Origin: Bradyrhizobiaceae bacterium
GTDB taxonomy: Bacteria > Bacteroidota > Ignavibacteria > Kapaibacteriales > Kapaibacteriaceae
Direction of reading: 5' to 3'
Assembly (NCBI GenBank): GCA_024103135.1
Contig: JAGFIZ010000106.1
Location: 1 to 64,000, forward strand
Length of the DNA: 64,000 nt
This document shows, piece after piece, positions 43,346-53,192 of this stretch. The notes below the pieces were generated by a model. The model was given only the letters and a program-made list of their open reading frames with translations, did no database searches and was not told the origin of the DNA. The stretch's first letter is position 1, and every line of letters starts with the position of its first letter. Position numbers and translations under genes: made by a program.

Positions 43346-45856
43346 ATGGACGGCAACTATTCAAATCGCGTGCAGGACGTAATCCGGCTAAGTCGTGAAG
43401 AGGCCTTACGGTTAGGTCACGACTACATTGGCACGGAACACCTCCTGCTTGGCATCATTCGCGAAGGTGAGGGCATGGGCGTGAAGCTCCTGCGCAACCT
43501 AGGCGTCGACCTTAGCAAGCTAAAGCGTGCCATCGAAGACACCGTCCGGTCCATGAGCGGTCCACTCACCATCGGCAACATCCCCCTTACCAAGCAAGTC
43601 GAGAAGGTTCTCAAGATCACCTATCTCGAAGCCAAGCTTTACAAGAGTGATGTTGTTGGCACTGAGCACCTTCTGCTATCCCTGCTTCGTGACGAAGACA
43701 ACATCGCCGCACAGATTCTCTCGCAGTTTGCCGTGAATTACGACACAGTACGCAAGGAGCTCGACTCCTACGTAGGCGGGAAGATTCCTGGGTCAGAACA
43801 AGGACGCGCCGAACAGAAGTCGCGCACCAAGGCAGCGCCAGAGCGCACCAAGACGCCCGTGCTTGACAACTTTGGTCGTGACCTTACCAAGCTTGCCGTA
43901 GAAGGTAAACTTGATCCAGTGATCGGCAGAGAAAAAGAAATCGAACGAGTAGCGCAAGTCCTATCACGCCGGAAGAAGAACAATCCCGTACTCATCGGTG
44001 AGCCAGGTGTAGGCAAGACGGCAATCGTTGAAGGCCTCGCGTTGAGAATTATCGACCGCAAGGTTTCGAGAGTGTTGTTTGACAAACGCATCGTTACCCT
44101 GGATCTTGCTGCACTGGTTGCAGGTACCAAGTATCGCGGACAGTTCGAAGAGCGCATGAAGGCCGTCATGAACGAGCTCGAGAAGGCCAAGGACGTCATT
44201 CTGTTCATCGATGAGTTGCACACGATCGTTGGTGCTGGCGGAGCATCTGGTTCACTTGACGCATCAAACATGTTCAAGCCCGCTCTCTCTCGCGGTGAAA
44301 TCCAGTGCATTGGTGCCACGACGTTGGATGAGTACCGACAGTTCATCGAAAAGGACGGGGCGTTGGACCGACGCTTCCAGAAGATCCTCGTTGAGCCCCC
44401 TACCCCTGATGAGGCAGTGCAAATCCTGATGAACGTTCGTGATCGTTACGAAAAGCATCACGGAGTGCGGTATACTGACGAAGCCGTTCGCGCCTGCGTA
44501 CTCATGGCCGATAGGTATGTAACCGATAGGTTTTTGCCCGACAAGGCACTCGATGTGATGGACGAAGCTGGTGCACGCGTACACCTATCGCACATCAACG
44601 TACCCAAGGAGATTCTGGACCTCGAAGAGAAGATCGAAGAGATCCGTCAGCAGAAGAACTCCGTTGTCAAGTCACAAAACTTTGAAGAAGCCGCACGACT
44701 TCGCGACCTCGAAAAACGCTATCAAGGCGAGCTCGAGCAAGCCAAGGAGAACTGGGAGCAAACGGCCACGGAAGTTGTCCACGACGTAGGAGAAGACGAC
44801 ATTGCCGACGTGATTGCCATGATGACGGGCATCCCCGTCAATCGCATCGCAGAAAGCGAAAGCAACAAGCTTCTCAAGATGGCCGACGAGCTCAAACGTA
44901 GAGTCATCGGACAAGAAGAAGCCGTTGATCACCTTGCAAAGGCCATTCGCAGAGCACGCGCAGGACTTAAAGACCCATCCCGTCCAATCGGATCGTTCAT
45001 GTTCCTTGGCCCAACAGGCGTTGGAAAGACGGAGCTCGCAAAGGCCTTGTCACGCTACATGTTCGACTCCGAAGATGCCCTGATCCGGATCGACATGAGC
45101 GAATACATGGAAAAGTTCTCCGTGTCACGTCTCGTTGGAGCACCTCCAGGATACGTCGGATACGAAGAAGGCGGTCAGCTAACAGAGAAGGTTCGTCGTA
45201 AGCCCTACTCCATCGTTCTACTCGACGAAATCGAGAAGGCACACCCTGACGTGTTTAACATCCTCCTGCAAGTGTTCGACGATGGACAGCTTACGGACGG
45301 ACTTGGCCGACGGGTCGATTTCAAGAACACCATCATCATCATGACGTCCAACGTTGGCATGCGTGATGTGAAGGCAGGGGGCAGAATCGGCTTCTCCACG
45401 GATGAAGTATCCGATGCCTACAGCAACGTCAAGGCCACCATCGAAGAAACGATGAAGCGCCTCTTCAATCCAGAGTTCTTGAATCGTATCGATGAGTACG
45501 TGATCTTTAGACCATTGCAAAAGGCACACATGGTTGAGATCATCGACTTGCAGCTTCAGGATCTGTACAAGCGCCTTGCACTTCGCGGTATCAAGCTGGA
45601 TCTGACCAAGCAAGCCAAGGAGTTTCTAGCCGAACATGGTTTCGACGAGAAGTACGGTGCACGTCCACTACGACGTACGCTTCAGCATCACGTCGAAGAC
45701 CCATTGGCCGAAGAAATGCTCAAGGGCAACTACCACGAAGGGTCGGTGATCAAGGGTAAGCTTGACAAGAAAACCAACACCGTTGTGTTTACGCTTAGCA
45801 AGCCACGTCCCGACAGCGAAGAAGAACACGAAGAAGCAGAGACACACGGAGAATAA
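43346..45856 (+). CDS. clpC: ATP-dependent Clp protease ATP-binding subunit ClpC
   Basis: ClpC is a Hsp100 unfoldase that feeds proteins to ClpP. The 836-residue protein has the N-terminal repeat domain (1 to about 145, two copies around GTEHLLLGI and GTEHLLLSL), AAA-1 with Walker A GEPGVGKT (about 219), a UVR-like middle domain ([16 protein letters not shown], about 445) that separates ClpC from ClpA/ClpB, and AAA-2 with Walker [10 protein letters not shown] (about 555). The Clp signature block [19 protein letters not shown] is present. ClpP is not in this window. Confidence 0.96.
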   Translation: MDGNYSNRVQDVIRLSREEALRLGHDYIGTEHLLLGIIREGEGMGVKLLRNLGVDLSKLKRAIEDTVRSMSGPLTIGNIPLTKQVEKVLKITYLEAKLYKSDVVGTEHLLLSLLRDEDNIAAQILSQFAVNYDTVRKELDSYVGGKIPGSEQGRAEQKSRTKAAPERTKTPVLDNFGRDLTKLAVEGKLDPVIGREKEIERVAQVLSRRKKNNPVLIGEPGVGKTAIVEGLALRIIDRKVSRVLFDKRIVTLDLAALVAGTKYRGQFEERMKAVMNELEKAKDVILFIDELHTIVGAGGASGSLDASNMFKPALSRGEIQCIGATTLDEYRQFIEKDGALDRRFQKILVEPPTPDEAVQILMNVRDRYEKHHGVRYTDEAVRACVLMADRYVTDRFLPDKALDVMDEAGARVHLSHINVPKEILDLEEKIEEIRQQKNSVVKSQNFEEAARLRDLEKRYQGELEQAKENWEQTATEVVHDVGEDDIADVIAMMTGIPVNRIAESESNKLLKMADELKRRVIGQEEAVDHLAKAIRRARAGLKDPSRPIGSFMFLGPTGVGKTELAKALSRYMFDSEDALIRIDMSEYMEKFSVSRLVGAPPGYVGYEEGGQLTEKVRRKPYSIVLLDEIEKAHPDVFNILLQVFDDGQLTDGLGRRVDFKNTIIIMTSNVGMRDVKAGGRIGFSTDEVSDAYSNVKATIEETMKRLFNPEFLNRIDEYVIFRPLQKAHMVEIIDLQLQDLYKRLALRGIKLDLTKQAKEFLAEHGFDEKYGARPLRRTLQHHVEDPLAEEMLKGNYHEGSVIKGKLDKKTNTVVFTLSKPRPDSEEEHEEAETHGE

Positions 45857-45862
45857 CTGTCC

Positions 45863-46435
45863 ATGCTTCGACTCTGGTCCGCACTTGCTGTTCTGATCAC
45901 TGCATTCACTCTGGCTAAGGCACAGGTCAGCAAGCTGCCTGAGCCCCCTACCGGATTTCAGTGGCAACAGCTCCCCGAGCTCAAGGCCGCATTCCTGAAG
46001 CCGGAAGGCTGGCACGTCAAGCACCGAGCAGAGGGTGAAACGCAAGCGTACTTCATCACGCTTGAAGACCTCGACAAACAAGGCACGTTCCTCACAGGAC
46101 TGTCGGTCAACAGCATTCCCAAGGTATCCGCCCAGACCAAGCTCTGGGCCAAGCAGTATGCTCGTCAGCTTCACGAGCGCGTGAAGTTGGACAGCACGGT
46201 TACCATCCTCAAGGAGTGGGAAAACCCGCAACCACCGTTTGTGATGTATGGCATGCAAACCGAAAAGAAGGTGGAAGGGGGCTTGAAGGTTCGCATCCAC
46301 CAGTTACTGGTTGCCAACGAGAAAACGGACCGGCTCTATGTGATCACCTTCGAGAGTACGGCAACATTTTGGGATGCTGCATGGAAGATTGGTGACGTGT
46401 TGATGACGAAGTTTGTACTCGACGAAGGTGTTTGA
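45863..46435 (+). CDS. Exported hypothetical protein
   Basis: A 190-residue protein with a signal peptide (LWSALAVLITAFTLAKAQ). The mature part is mixed alpha/beta and ends with a strand-helix block (LYVITFESTATFWDAAWKIG) reminiscent of PsbP/Mog1-like folds, which often follow FLKPEGWHVK-type openings. I do not assign a family. It follows clpC by 6 bp and overlaps the start of the uracil-DNA glycosylase gene, so it is in the same operon. Confidence 0.62.
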   Translation: MLRLWSALAVLITAFTLAKAQVSKLPEPPTGFQWQQLPELKAAFLKPEGWHVKHRAEGETQAYFITLEDLDKQGTFLTGLSVNSIPKVSAQTKLWAKQYARQLHERVKLDSTVTILKEWENPQPPFVMYGMQTEKKVEGGLKVRIHQLLVANEKTDRLYVITFESTATFWDAAWKIGDVLMTKFVLDEGV

Positions 46436-47180
46436 TCAAGTCATCTCATATCTCCGGCAGCTTCGGGATGTGTACGGGAACGAGTTGTGGGCAGACGTTC
46501 CCAAGAACATTACTGCAGTTACTGATTTCAAACAGCTAGAAGCAACGCTTGTAGCAGCAGACAGTCATGCGTCAATATCCGTGAGTGAACAACAACACGA
46601 TTCGTCCCATGAATGGGCCGAAGCAACCACGCTTGAACAGCTCGAAGAGCTTATTCACGATTGCATGGCATGTCCACTTGGCGCTACCCGCACCAAATTC
46701 GTCTTTGGCTCCGGCAATCCGCATGCAGAGGTACTTGTTGTAGGCGAGGCACCAGGAGCCGACGAGGATCAGCAGGGGCTGCCGTTCGTTGGTCGGGCTG
46801 GACAGTTGCTGACCAAGATCCTGGAGAGCATTGACCTGCCACGCGAAAGCGTGTACATCTGCAACATTCTCAAGTGCAGGCCACCGAACAATCGCAAACC
46901 ACAAACACTGGAAACAGATTCATGTGAGCCCTACCTGTGGAAACAGATAGAGCTCGTTCAACCACGATTCATCCTTGCACTTGGACTTACGGCTGCCAAT
47001 ACCCTGCTGAAGAACAAGGAGAGTATGGGTGCACTACGAGGAAAAATCCATGACTATCATGGCATAAAGACCTTGGTCACCTACCACCCTGCTGCTCTAC
47101 TCAGAAATCCAGCATGGAAGAAAGAAACGTGGGAAGACGTGAAGCATCTAAGGACACTACTTAACACAACAAGCGCATGA
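46428..47180 (+). CDS. Uracil-DNA glycosylase, family 4 (iron-sulfur)
   Basis: The enzyme removes uracil from DNA after cytosine deamination. About 250 residues; the first 75 are a family-variable N-terminal region. The Fe-S cluster cysteines show as CMACPL, and KCRPPNNRKP followed by CEPYL. The active-site motif is GEAPGADEDQQGLPFVGRAG, and the HPAALLRNP motif is near the C-terminus. The GTG at 46428 is offered as start (VFDQVISYLRQL); a TTG at 46413 is also possible. Both overlap the end of the upstream gene; the downstream ddl overlaps by 4 bp. Confidence 0.9.
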   Translation: MFDQVISYLRQLRDVYGNELWADVPKNITAVTDFKQLEATLVAADSHASISVSEQQHDSSHEWAEATTLEQLEELIHDCMACPLGATRTKFVFGSGNPHAEVLVVGEAPGADEDQQGLPFVGRAGQLLTKILESIDLPRESVYICNILKCRPPNNRKPQTLETDSCEPYLWKQIELVQPRFILALGLTAANTLLKNKESMGALRGKIHDYHGIKTLVTYHPAALLRNPAWKKETWEDVKHLRTLLNTTSA

Positions 47181-48193
47181 ACATAGCACTACTCCTTGGC
47201 GGCATAAGCACGGAGCGTAACATCTCCATGATCAGCGGTCGCGCAGTAACAAAGGCACTGCGAGGTCTGGGACACACCGTAACACCAATCGACCCTGCTA
47301 GCGGCATACTCACCGATGCCGAACTCGAAGCAGCAACGGCAGCTCCCGTCTCGGACGAATGGCTACGGTCAGCAGATCCTACACGCATCCTGCAGCTTCC
47401 AACCATTGCTGAGGTTCGTGAGGCCGATGTTGTGTACAACGTACTGCATGGCAAGTACGGCGAAGACGGTTACATCCAGAGTATCCTGGACATACACGGC
47501 ATACGCTACACCGGTAGCGGTATGCTTGCCAGTGCCGTTGCCATGGACAAGGTGATGAGCAAGATGCTCTTCCAGGTGGGTGGCATACCCACACCTCATT
47601 GGGTCACCGTAAAACCCAGTCAGGCACGCAATGAACAAGTGCTTGAGGAAATCCGTAGAGAAATACCAGGAGCAATCGTTGTCAAGCCCAATGACCAAGG
47701 GTCGACGGTGGGGATGACGATTGTCGAAAGCGGTATTCTCGACGAAGTAAGTGCAGCAATTCAATTGGCCGGGAAGTATTCCGATACCATACTCATCGAG
47801 CAGTATATCCCCGGAAGAGAGCTTACGGTTGCCGTGTTGGGCGAAGAAGCACTACCAGTGATCGAGATCATTCCGCATGAAGGATTCTACGACTATACTC
47901 ACAAGTACACCAAGGGTCAGACCGAGTACCAATGTCCTGCTGACATTTCGGAAGAAGTCCGCGACCACATCATGAACCTTGCCGTTACTGCCCACCATAT
48001 TCTTGGGTGCAAGGCTATTAGTCGGGTGGACTTCAGACTCACGGAAGACAACATGCCCGTTTGTCTCGAGGTCAATACCAGTCCTGGCTTTACCGAGCTA
48101 AGTCTCGTGCCAATGGCTGCCCGCGAAGCAGGGATCGAGTTTGGTCCGCTTTGCGAAGAAATCATCCGTCTGAGCACAGAGGACGCATCATGA
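47177..48193 (+). CDS. ddl: D-alanine--D-alanine ligase
   Basis: Ddl joins two D-alanines for the peptidoglycan stem peptide. The 338-residue ATP-grasp protein has the opening MNIALLLGGISTERNISMIS, the substrate block VYNVLHGKYGEDGYIQ, the ATP-binding stretch IVVKPNDQGSTVGMTIV, and the metal-binding block VCLEVNTSPGFTELSLVP. The insertion at about 45-65 is slightly longer than in short Ddl forms. It is overlapped by the ATG of the following kinase gene (ATGA junction). Confidence 0.94.
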   Translation: MNIALLLGGISTERNISMISGRAVTKALRGLGHTVTPIDPASGILTDAELEAATAAPVSDEWLRSADPTRILQLPTIAEVREADVVYNVLHGKYGEDGYIQSILDIHGIRYTGSGMLASAVAMDKVMSKMLFQVGGIPTPHWVTVKPSQARNEQVLEEIRREIPGAIVVKPNDQGSTVGMTIVESGILDEVSAAIQLAGKYSDTILIEQYIPGRELTVAVLGEEALPVIEIIPHEGFYDYTHKYTKGQTEYQCPADISEEVRDHIMNLAVTAHHILGCKAISRVDFRLTEDNMPVCLEVNTSPGFTELSLVPMAAREAGIEFGPLCEEIIRLSTEDAS

Positions 48194-49191
48194 GGTCCGT
48201 GCAGTTGACAGGTATTGGGAATGCCCTTGTAGACGTTGAATTCAAGATATCCGAAGAAGAGCTGCAGGCGTTTGGCGTCCAGAAGAGCACAATGCAGCTT
48301 ACCGAACCAGCACGTCAAGCAGAGATCTTGAAAGCACTGGCGGACCGTACTGCTGTTCGTAGTAGCGGCGGTTCGGTAGCCAACTCCATCATTGCTTTTG
48401 CGCAGTTTGGTGGGACGGCTGGTTTTATCTCGATTCTCGGTAACGATTCGATGGGGCAGTTCTATGCCTCGGAGTTCCTTGATCTTGGCATTGTGCTTAC
48501 AGCCAAGCAGATGCATGGTCAGGACACTGGTTCATGTGTGGTGTTCATTACCCCAGATGGCGAGCGAACGATGAATACCACACTAGCAGCAAACCTGAAC
48601 TTCAACAGGACAATGCTCGATGAAGATGTTATCAAGCATTCCGAGTGGTTGCTGCTGGAGGGATACAAGCTCACCGAAGCAGGAGGAGCGGAGTCACTGG
48701 ACGTAGCAGCATATACGGCAAGAAGACACGGTGGACGTGTAGCCGTGAGTTGTTCGGACACCTTCATCATTGACGTGTTTGGTGATCAGCTCCGGAGTAT
48801 TCTCAAGAATGCCGATATGATCTTCTGCAACGAACAAGAAGCTTGTAAGCTAGCGGACGAAGAAACCGTCCACCATGCCTACCAAGCTCTCAAAAGCCGA
48901 TATGGCAATGTTGCACTCACCCAAGGTGCTGCGGGTTCGCAAGTACACTGGTATGGCAAGGAAGCCGCTATCCCTGCCTATGCAGTCGAGATGGTGGATG
49001 CTACCGGTGCAGGCGATATGTATGCCGGTGCATTTCTCTACGGAGTACTCAATGGCAAGAGCTTGGAGCACAGCGGTTGGCTTGCGTCATACTGTAGTGC
49101 GAAGGTCGTAGGGCAGTATGGTGCACGACTCAAGACCAACCACATCGAGGTGCGTGACTACGTTCTCAAGAATGCTCCCGTGATTGGATAA
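48190..49191 (+). CDS. PfkB-family sugar/adenosine kinase
   Basis: The 333-residue kinase opens QLTGIGNALVDVEFKI, has the glycine-rich SSGGSVANSIIAFAQFGG region, and carries the PfkB signature DATGAGDMYAGAFLYG with the catalytic Asp. Overall sequence is closest to bacterial adenosine-kinase-like members, but ribokinase-type sugar specificity cannot be excluded. The start is set at ATG 48190, overlapping the ddl stop; an upstream in-frame extension lies wholly inside ddl. Confidence 0.9.
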   Translation: MRSVQLTGIGNALVDVEFKISEEELQAFGVQKSTMQLTEPARQAEILKALADRTAVRSSGGSVANSIIAFAQFGGTAGFISILGNDSMGQFYASEFLDLGIVLTAKQMHGQDTGSCVVFITPDGERTMNTTLAANLNFNRTMLDEDVIKHSEWLLLEGYKLTEAGGAESLDVAAYTARRHGGRVAVSCSDTFIIDVFGDQLRSILKNADMIFCNEQEACKLADEETVHHAYQALKSRYGNVALTQGAAGSQVHWYGKEAAIPAYAVEMVDATGAGDMYAGAFLYGVLNGKSLEHSGWLASYCSAKVVGQYGARLKTNHIEVRDYVLKNAPVIG

Positions 49192-49196
49192 CCATC

Positions 49197-50552
49197 ATGG
49201 CAAGCGTAACACTTCATCGGCTTATCGTAGCAGTAATTGTCTGTGCTCTTGGCAGTACGCAGTATCTCACTGCCCAGAGTGGTCTTACCATGGCCGAAAT
49301 GCGCGAGAAGCTCGGTAAATACTTTGCCGAAGAACTATTGGCCGACCTAGAGAAACCCATGCCCAAGGGTGCTACCTACAGAATCTGGGGCTGGGATGTC
49401 GGCGACTTTACTGGTGACGGATATAACGATGTAGCACTGAGCGTGTACACCACAGGTACTCGGAAGAAAGAGTGCACCGTTCACATGTTTGCCGACGTAG
49501 AGGGCTTCCTGGTGGACGTGGCAATGTTTACCGTGCCATTTGTGGACCTACCACTGGAGGTTGGCGTGGTAATCAAGGACACAACGTGTTTCATCGCTCG
49601 AAAGAAACGCTCGGACGACTGGAGCATGAAGGGCTATCGGTTCGTTGCCGGCTCGGTTGTCCTCGTCGACGAGTTCAACTCCAACAAGGTTAACGGCTAC
49701 CCACACGAAGACTATCGCAACTATCTATCGCTTGATACTCGAGAGCAGTTTACCAACACAAAGGACAAGGTTCTTTTCCAGTCAGACTACCTTACCATCC
49801 CGTGCTATGAGCGTGGACGTCAGCTATTTGCCGGCACCAATGCAGAAGTCCGCGTTGGCTCTGTCCGACAAGTCCTCAACGGTTCGTATTGGTGGAAGGG
49901 GGCTGATGATGCTTCGTTTGCAGCACGCTTGGTGTATGACGACAACAACCTCTATGTGCGAGTCAACGTGACGGACAGTACCGTAGTGACTGGTTGGTGC
50001 GATACATGTCCGGCAGACAGAGTAGAGTTGTGGTTCGAGCTTAACGAGCTCGCTAAAGGAACCTATTCACGTGCCATTCAAAAGGTCGGCAAACGTGGCA
50101 TCGAGCTGCGCAACGAAGTCGATAGCGGCATTTACGCCCTTGCCGTAAAGATTGGCGACTTCGAAGAAGTGCCGCCCACCGTCAAGGTTAAAACAACGGA
50201 CGATTTGGATCAGGCACAGAATGCTGCCCTTGAACGGGTAAGGGTTGTTACCGTACAGAAGTCAGACGGATACGTTGTAAAGCTCAAGATTCCTTGGGAG
50301 TTACTCGGTTTTGCCCAGGCTCCGGTTGACGACGATTCGCTTACCGAATACGGATGTACCATTGTACTGTACGACGTTGACAACGAGTTCAGACCAGAAG
50401 AAACAACAACGATTGCCTCAAGCCCCCTATCCAGCCTGGATCCCTCTACCTATGGGGCTATTAGCATGGTTCCAGCAGGCAAATGGTATGGTGAAACCCG
50501 AAACATCTTTGCCGAAGGAGTGATGGCAACGCTCCGTGAATTGGGTTTTTAG
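49197..50552 (+). CDS. Exported protein with CBM9-like domain
   Basis: The 451-residue protein has a signal peptide (LIVAVIVCALGSTQYLTAQ). Residues about 60-190 form a domain with WDVGDFTGDGYNDVALSVYT, like the FG-GAP/VCBS repeats of surface proteins. Residues about 215-440 match a CBM9/sugar-binding-like beta-sandwich (WWKGADDASFAARLVYDDNN, ADRVELWFELNE, VVKLKIPWELLGF). Carbohydrate or ligand binding at the surface is inferred, with no catalytic domain seen. It follows the kinase gene by 5 bp. Confidence 0.7.
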   Translation: MASVTLHRLIVAVIVCALGSTQYLTAQSGLTMAEMREKLGKYFAEELLADLEKPMPKGATYRIWGWDVGDFTGDGYNDVALSVYTTGTRKKECTVHMFADVEGFLVDVAMFTVPFVDLPLEVGVVIKDTTCFIARKKRSDDWSMKGYRFVAGSVVLVDEFNSNKVNGYPHEDYRNYLSLDTREQFTNTKDKVLFQSDYLTIPCYERGRQLFAGTNAEVRVGSVRQVLNGSYWWKGADDASFAARLVYDDNNLYVRVNVTDSTVVTGWCDTCPADRVELWFELNELAKGTYSRAIQKVGKRGIELRNEVDSGIYALAVKIGDFEEVPPTVKVKTTDDLDQAQNAALERVRVVTVQKSDGYVVKLKIPWELLGFAQAPVDDDSLTEYGCTIVLYDVDNEFRPEETTTIASSPLSSLDPSTYGAISMVPAGKWYGETRNIFAEGVMATLRELGF

Positions 50553-50593
50553 GTCGCACCCGCCTAATTTTGCGCGCGTTTGGTAGCCAAGCT

Positions 50594-50887
50594 ATGTCAA
50601 CCCACAACTCTAGGAGTGACCGGCGTGTTACGTCGGTCATGCAACAAGTAACGCCATACATGGCGTTGGGCACACAGTTAGCGGTCACCGTTTTGTTGCT
50701 AGGAGCAGTTGGTTGGTACATCGACAATCAGCTTAATACTGCCCCATGGTGGTTAATTGGTGGTTTGTGTGTTGGTTCTGGTATTGGCTTCACGCAGTTT
50801 TTACGATCTGTCCAGCGATTGCTAGAGGCAGACAAACGACGTAAGCAAGGAAAGGAGAACGGGTGGGCGAGAAGGGACCCCTCGTAG
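50594..50887 (+). CDS. AtpZ/AtpI-family protein
   Basis: A 97-residue protein with two membrane helices (ALGTQLAVTVLLLGAVGWYI and WWLIGGLCVGSGIGFTQFLR) and the G-x3-D turn after helix 1 that is common in AtpZ/AtpI proteins preceding F-type ATP synthase operons. These assist rotor-ring assembly or magnesium supply. The ATG at 50594 gives the family-like N-terminus. It overlaps the next gene by 25 bp. Confidence 0.82.
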   Translation: MSTHNSRSDRRVTSVMQQVTPYMALGTQLAVTVLLLGAVGWYIDNQLNTAPWWLIGGLCVGSGIGFTQFLRSVQRLLEADKRRKQGKENGWARRDPS

Positions 50888-51246
50888 CAGCAGTAACAGC
50901 ATTTGGGATTTGCGTGGTGAATGCCCTCATTGGATTCCTCGTAACCCGCTGGGCATTCCAGAAGGAAATGAACACATTCCTTGCAATTGTGTTTGGGTCT
51001 TTTGGTGTGCGTGCCATTCTTGTTATTGCCGCTGTGTGGGCTTGTATTGGACCGCTTGACATGCACCAGGTTGCATTTGCCATCACGTTTGCCATTTCAT
51101 GTTTTGTATTTCTCATGGGGGAAATACTTTTTTTTCATCAATGGTTCGAAAAGCAGAAGAGACAGGTGCGTCCACCCGTGTCGGAGCTATTAAAAAAAAA
51201 CATCGCTAAGACCCTAATGGGCTCTACCCTAGTGCAATTTGTATGA
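50863..51246 (+). CDS. AtpI-like small membrane protein
   Basis: The 127-residue protein starts with GTG and has four hydrophobic segments (VAAVTAFGICVVNALIGFLV, FLAIVFGSFGVRAILVIAAV, VAFAITFAISCFVFLMGEIL) and a basic end. Position between the AtpZ-type gene and atpB suggests it serves as AtpI (F-type ATP synthase assembly). Sequence identity to AtpI is not obvious to me. It overlaps atpB by 4 bp. Confidence 0.7.
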   Translation: MGEKGPLVAAVTAFGICVVNALIGFLVTRWAFQKEMNTFLAIVFGSFGVRAILVIAAVWACIGPLDMHQVAFAITFAISCFVFLMGEILFFHQWFEKQKRQVRPPVSELLKKNIAKTLMGSTLVQFV

Positions 51247-52328
51247 AGTCAGACACCACACATCAACACAGTGCTCCTGCTGCGCAAGCGCATAATGCCC
51301 ACGATCATGCGCATGAGCATGCATCGCATGGCGATGCCCACGCTGCTCATACATCAAGCCGTGAAACGGCAGCCATTCATGCCGAAGAGGTTAGAGGCGC
51401 CGAGGTGTTTACTCACCTTATCGGTGAGCTGGGCGACCACCACGAAGTGAACATGTTCTTCGGCAAGGCCGAAGTGTTGCCTGTGATTCTGTGGGACAAT
51501 GGCTTGCACATGTATGCAAACCCCCATGCAATGCATGAGGCAGGTGTGTATACGCTGCATGAAGGACACCCAGTGCGGACGTCTGATCACGGACATCCGG
51601 CGTTGGATCTGAGCGTAACCAACTTCGTTGTGTATGAGTGGCTTGCCATGGCCATCCTCGCCATCGCATTTATCGTTGGTACGCGTCGGTACAGAACACG
51701 TCCACTCGAAGCACCCAAGGGCATCCAGAACGTCCTCGAATCGTTGGTGCTGTACATCCGCGACGAAATTGTCCGCCCGAACGTAGGTACCGACAAGCGA
51801 GCCGACCGCATGATGCCCTACATCATGTCGCTCTTCTTCTTCATCCTCACCTTGAACCTCTTTGGCTTGCTTCCTGGCAACCACTCCGCAACCGGAGCCA
51901 TGGGACTAACGGCAGCGCTTGCACTCACGTCGTTCGTTGTCGTGAATTTCGTTGCGATCAAGGATGCAGGTATCGGTGCCTGGCTGCATCACCTTCTTGG
52001 TGGAGCTCCATGGTATATGGCCTTGATCATGGTGCCGATCGAAATCATCTCGATGTTGACGAAGCCATTCGCTCTGATGATCCGTTTGTTTGCGAACATG
52101 ACGGCAGGTCACATCGTCTTGCTCTCGCTGGTAGGACTGATTTTCTTCTTCGAATCGTGGCTTGTAACTCCGGTAAGCGTTGGCTTCTCGGTGTTCATCT
52201 ACCTACTTGAACTTCTTGTGGCTTTTCTTCAAGCGTACATCTTTGCCATGCTCACCTCTGTGTTTATCGGACTAGCACTCGGTGATCATGCTTCACACGA
52301 TCATTCACATACAACCAATACACACTAA
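51243..52328 (+). CDS. atpB: F-type ATP synthase subunit a
   Basis: Subunit a forms the proton half-channels of Fo. The 361-residue protein is longer than enterobacterial AtpB because of an N-terminal periplasmic domain (about 1-125) like that of Bacteroidetes AtpB (HLIGELGDHHEVNMFFGKAE, ILWDNGLHMY). Its first about 46 residues hold 11 histidines, and the C-terminus is also His-rich. The essential arginine is Arg281 in MIRLFANMTAGH. The membrane segments follow the usual five-to-six-helix plan. It overlaps the AtpI-like gene by 4 bp. Confidence 0.95.
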   Translation: MKSDTTHQHSAPAAQAHNAHDHAHEHASHGDAHAAHTSSRETAAIHAEEVRGAEVFTHLIGELGDHHEVNMFFGKAEVLPVILWDNGLHMYANPHAMHEAGVYTLHEGHPVRTSDHGHPALDLSVTNFVVYEWLAMAILAIAFIVGTRRYRTRPLEAPKGIQNVLESLVLYIRDEIVRPNVGTDKRADRMMPYIMSLFFFILTLNLFGLLPGNHSATGAMGLTAALALTSFVVVNFVAIKDAGIGAWLHHLLGGAPWYMALIMVPIEIISMLTKPFALMIRLFANMTAGHIVLLSLVGLIFFFESWLVTPVSVGFSVFIYLLELLVAFLQAYIFAMLTSVFIGLALGDHASHDHSHTTNTH

Positions 52329-52345
52329 TAACCCCTGGAGGAAAC

Positions 52346-52576
52346 ATGGACGCAGTTGCATTTGCGTGGCTATCGGCCGGTCTCGGCGTAGGCGTAACAG
52401 TTTTTGGCGTAGGTACCGGTATCGGTAGACTTGCTGCTGCCGCTCTTGAAGCTAGCAGCCGTCAACCAGAGAACGCTGGTGACATCCGTACAACGATGAT
52501 CATCGGTGCAGCACTTATCGAAGGTGTTGCTCTGCTGGCTGGCGTTATCTGTATTCTTTTGGCTGTTAAGGCATAA
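52346..52576 (+). CDS. atpE: F-type ATP synthase subunit c
   Basis: The 76-residue hairpin protein forms the c-ring. Helix 1 carries a glycine-rich run (AGLGVGVTVFGVGTGIGR) followed by the polar loop SRQPE. Helix 2 has the ion-carrying Glu59 in IIGAALIEGVALL. The residue after Glu59 is Gly, without the Ser/Thr ligand typical of sodium rings, so proton use is favoured. A clear GGAGG ribosome-binding site precedes the ATG. Confidence 0.96.
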   Translation: MDAVAFAWLSAGLGVGVTVFGVGTGIGRLAAAALEASSRQPENAGDIRTTMIIGAALIEGVALLAGVICILLAVKA

Positions 52577-52585
52577 GAAGTTCTT

Positions 52586-52635
52586 ACCCCGCTCTTGCGG
52601 GGTCAGAGTCGGCTTGCTTATTAGCAATTCGACTC
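52586..52635 (+). promoter_or_regulatory. Double stem-loop between atpE and atpF
   Basis: Two adjacent hairpins lie in the 118-bp gap. The first is a perfect 7-bp stem ACCCCGC-TCTT-GCGGGGT (52586-52603). The second pairs GAGTCG with CGACTC and, inside, TTGCT with AGCAA (52606-52635). Neither is followed by a U-tract. Such structures behind atpE often give the c subunit extra mRNA stability or translation. Confidence 0.72.
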
Positions 52636-52694
52636 GGACCTCTCGTTGAAGCACCCGTTGTTTTTGACACATTCTTCATTCTGCAGACACACAG

Positions 52695-53189
52695 ATGCCT
52701 GAATTTCTAAAACTCGAACCCGGTCTCGTCATCTGGACGTTGATCAACTTCTCCATCTTCGTTTTCATCATTGCACGCTTTGGCTGGAAGCCGATGAAGG
52801 CAGGTCTTGCTGCAAGAGAGAAGGCGATTGGCGATAGCATTTCTTCTGCAGAACGTGCAAATGCCGAGGCACAAAGCATCCTTCGTGAAGCCAAGGAGCA
52901 AATCCATGGTGCTCAGTCCGAAGTGATGAACATCGTCCGCGAAGGCAAGGCACAAGCCGAGGCAATGGTCAAGAAGGCAGCCGACGAAGCCGATGTGGTG
53001 AAGATGCAGAAGCTTGCCGAGGCACAACGAGAGATCGACAGACAGAAGGACGAGGCAATCAAGCAGCTCAGAGCCGAAGTGGCAAACCTCGTGGTCGACA
53101 CGACTGAGAAGCTATTGGGACGGACCGTAGAGGCAGCCGACCACAAGCGTTTGGCCGAAGAGTATATGAAAGACCTTTCGAAGAACTAA
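52695..53189 (+). CDS. atpF: F-type ATP synthase subunit b
   Basis: The 164-residue stator protein has one N-terminal membrane helix (VIWTLINFSIFVFIIARFGW, about 10-32) followed by a long charged coiled coil (about 35-164) rich in A/E/K/Q. This fits the standard b subunit that bridges Fo to subunit delta. Only one b-type gene is present, in contrast to the paired b/b' of some phyla. Confidence 0.94.
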   Translation: MPEFLKLEPGLVIWTLINFSIFVFIIARFGWKPMKAGLAAREKAIGDSISSAERANAEAQSILREAKEQIHGAQSEVMNIVREGKAQAEAMVKKAADEADVVKMQKLAEAQREIDRQKDEAIKQLRAEVANLVVDTTEKLLGRTVEAADHKRLAEEYMKDLSKN

Positions 53190-53192
53190 ACC

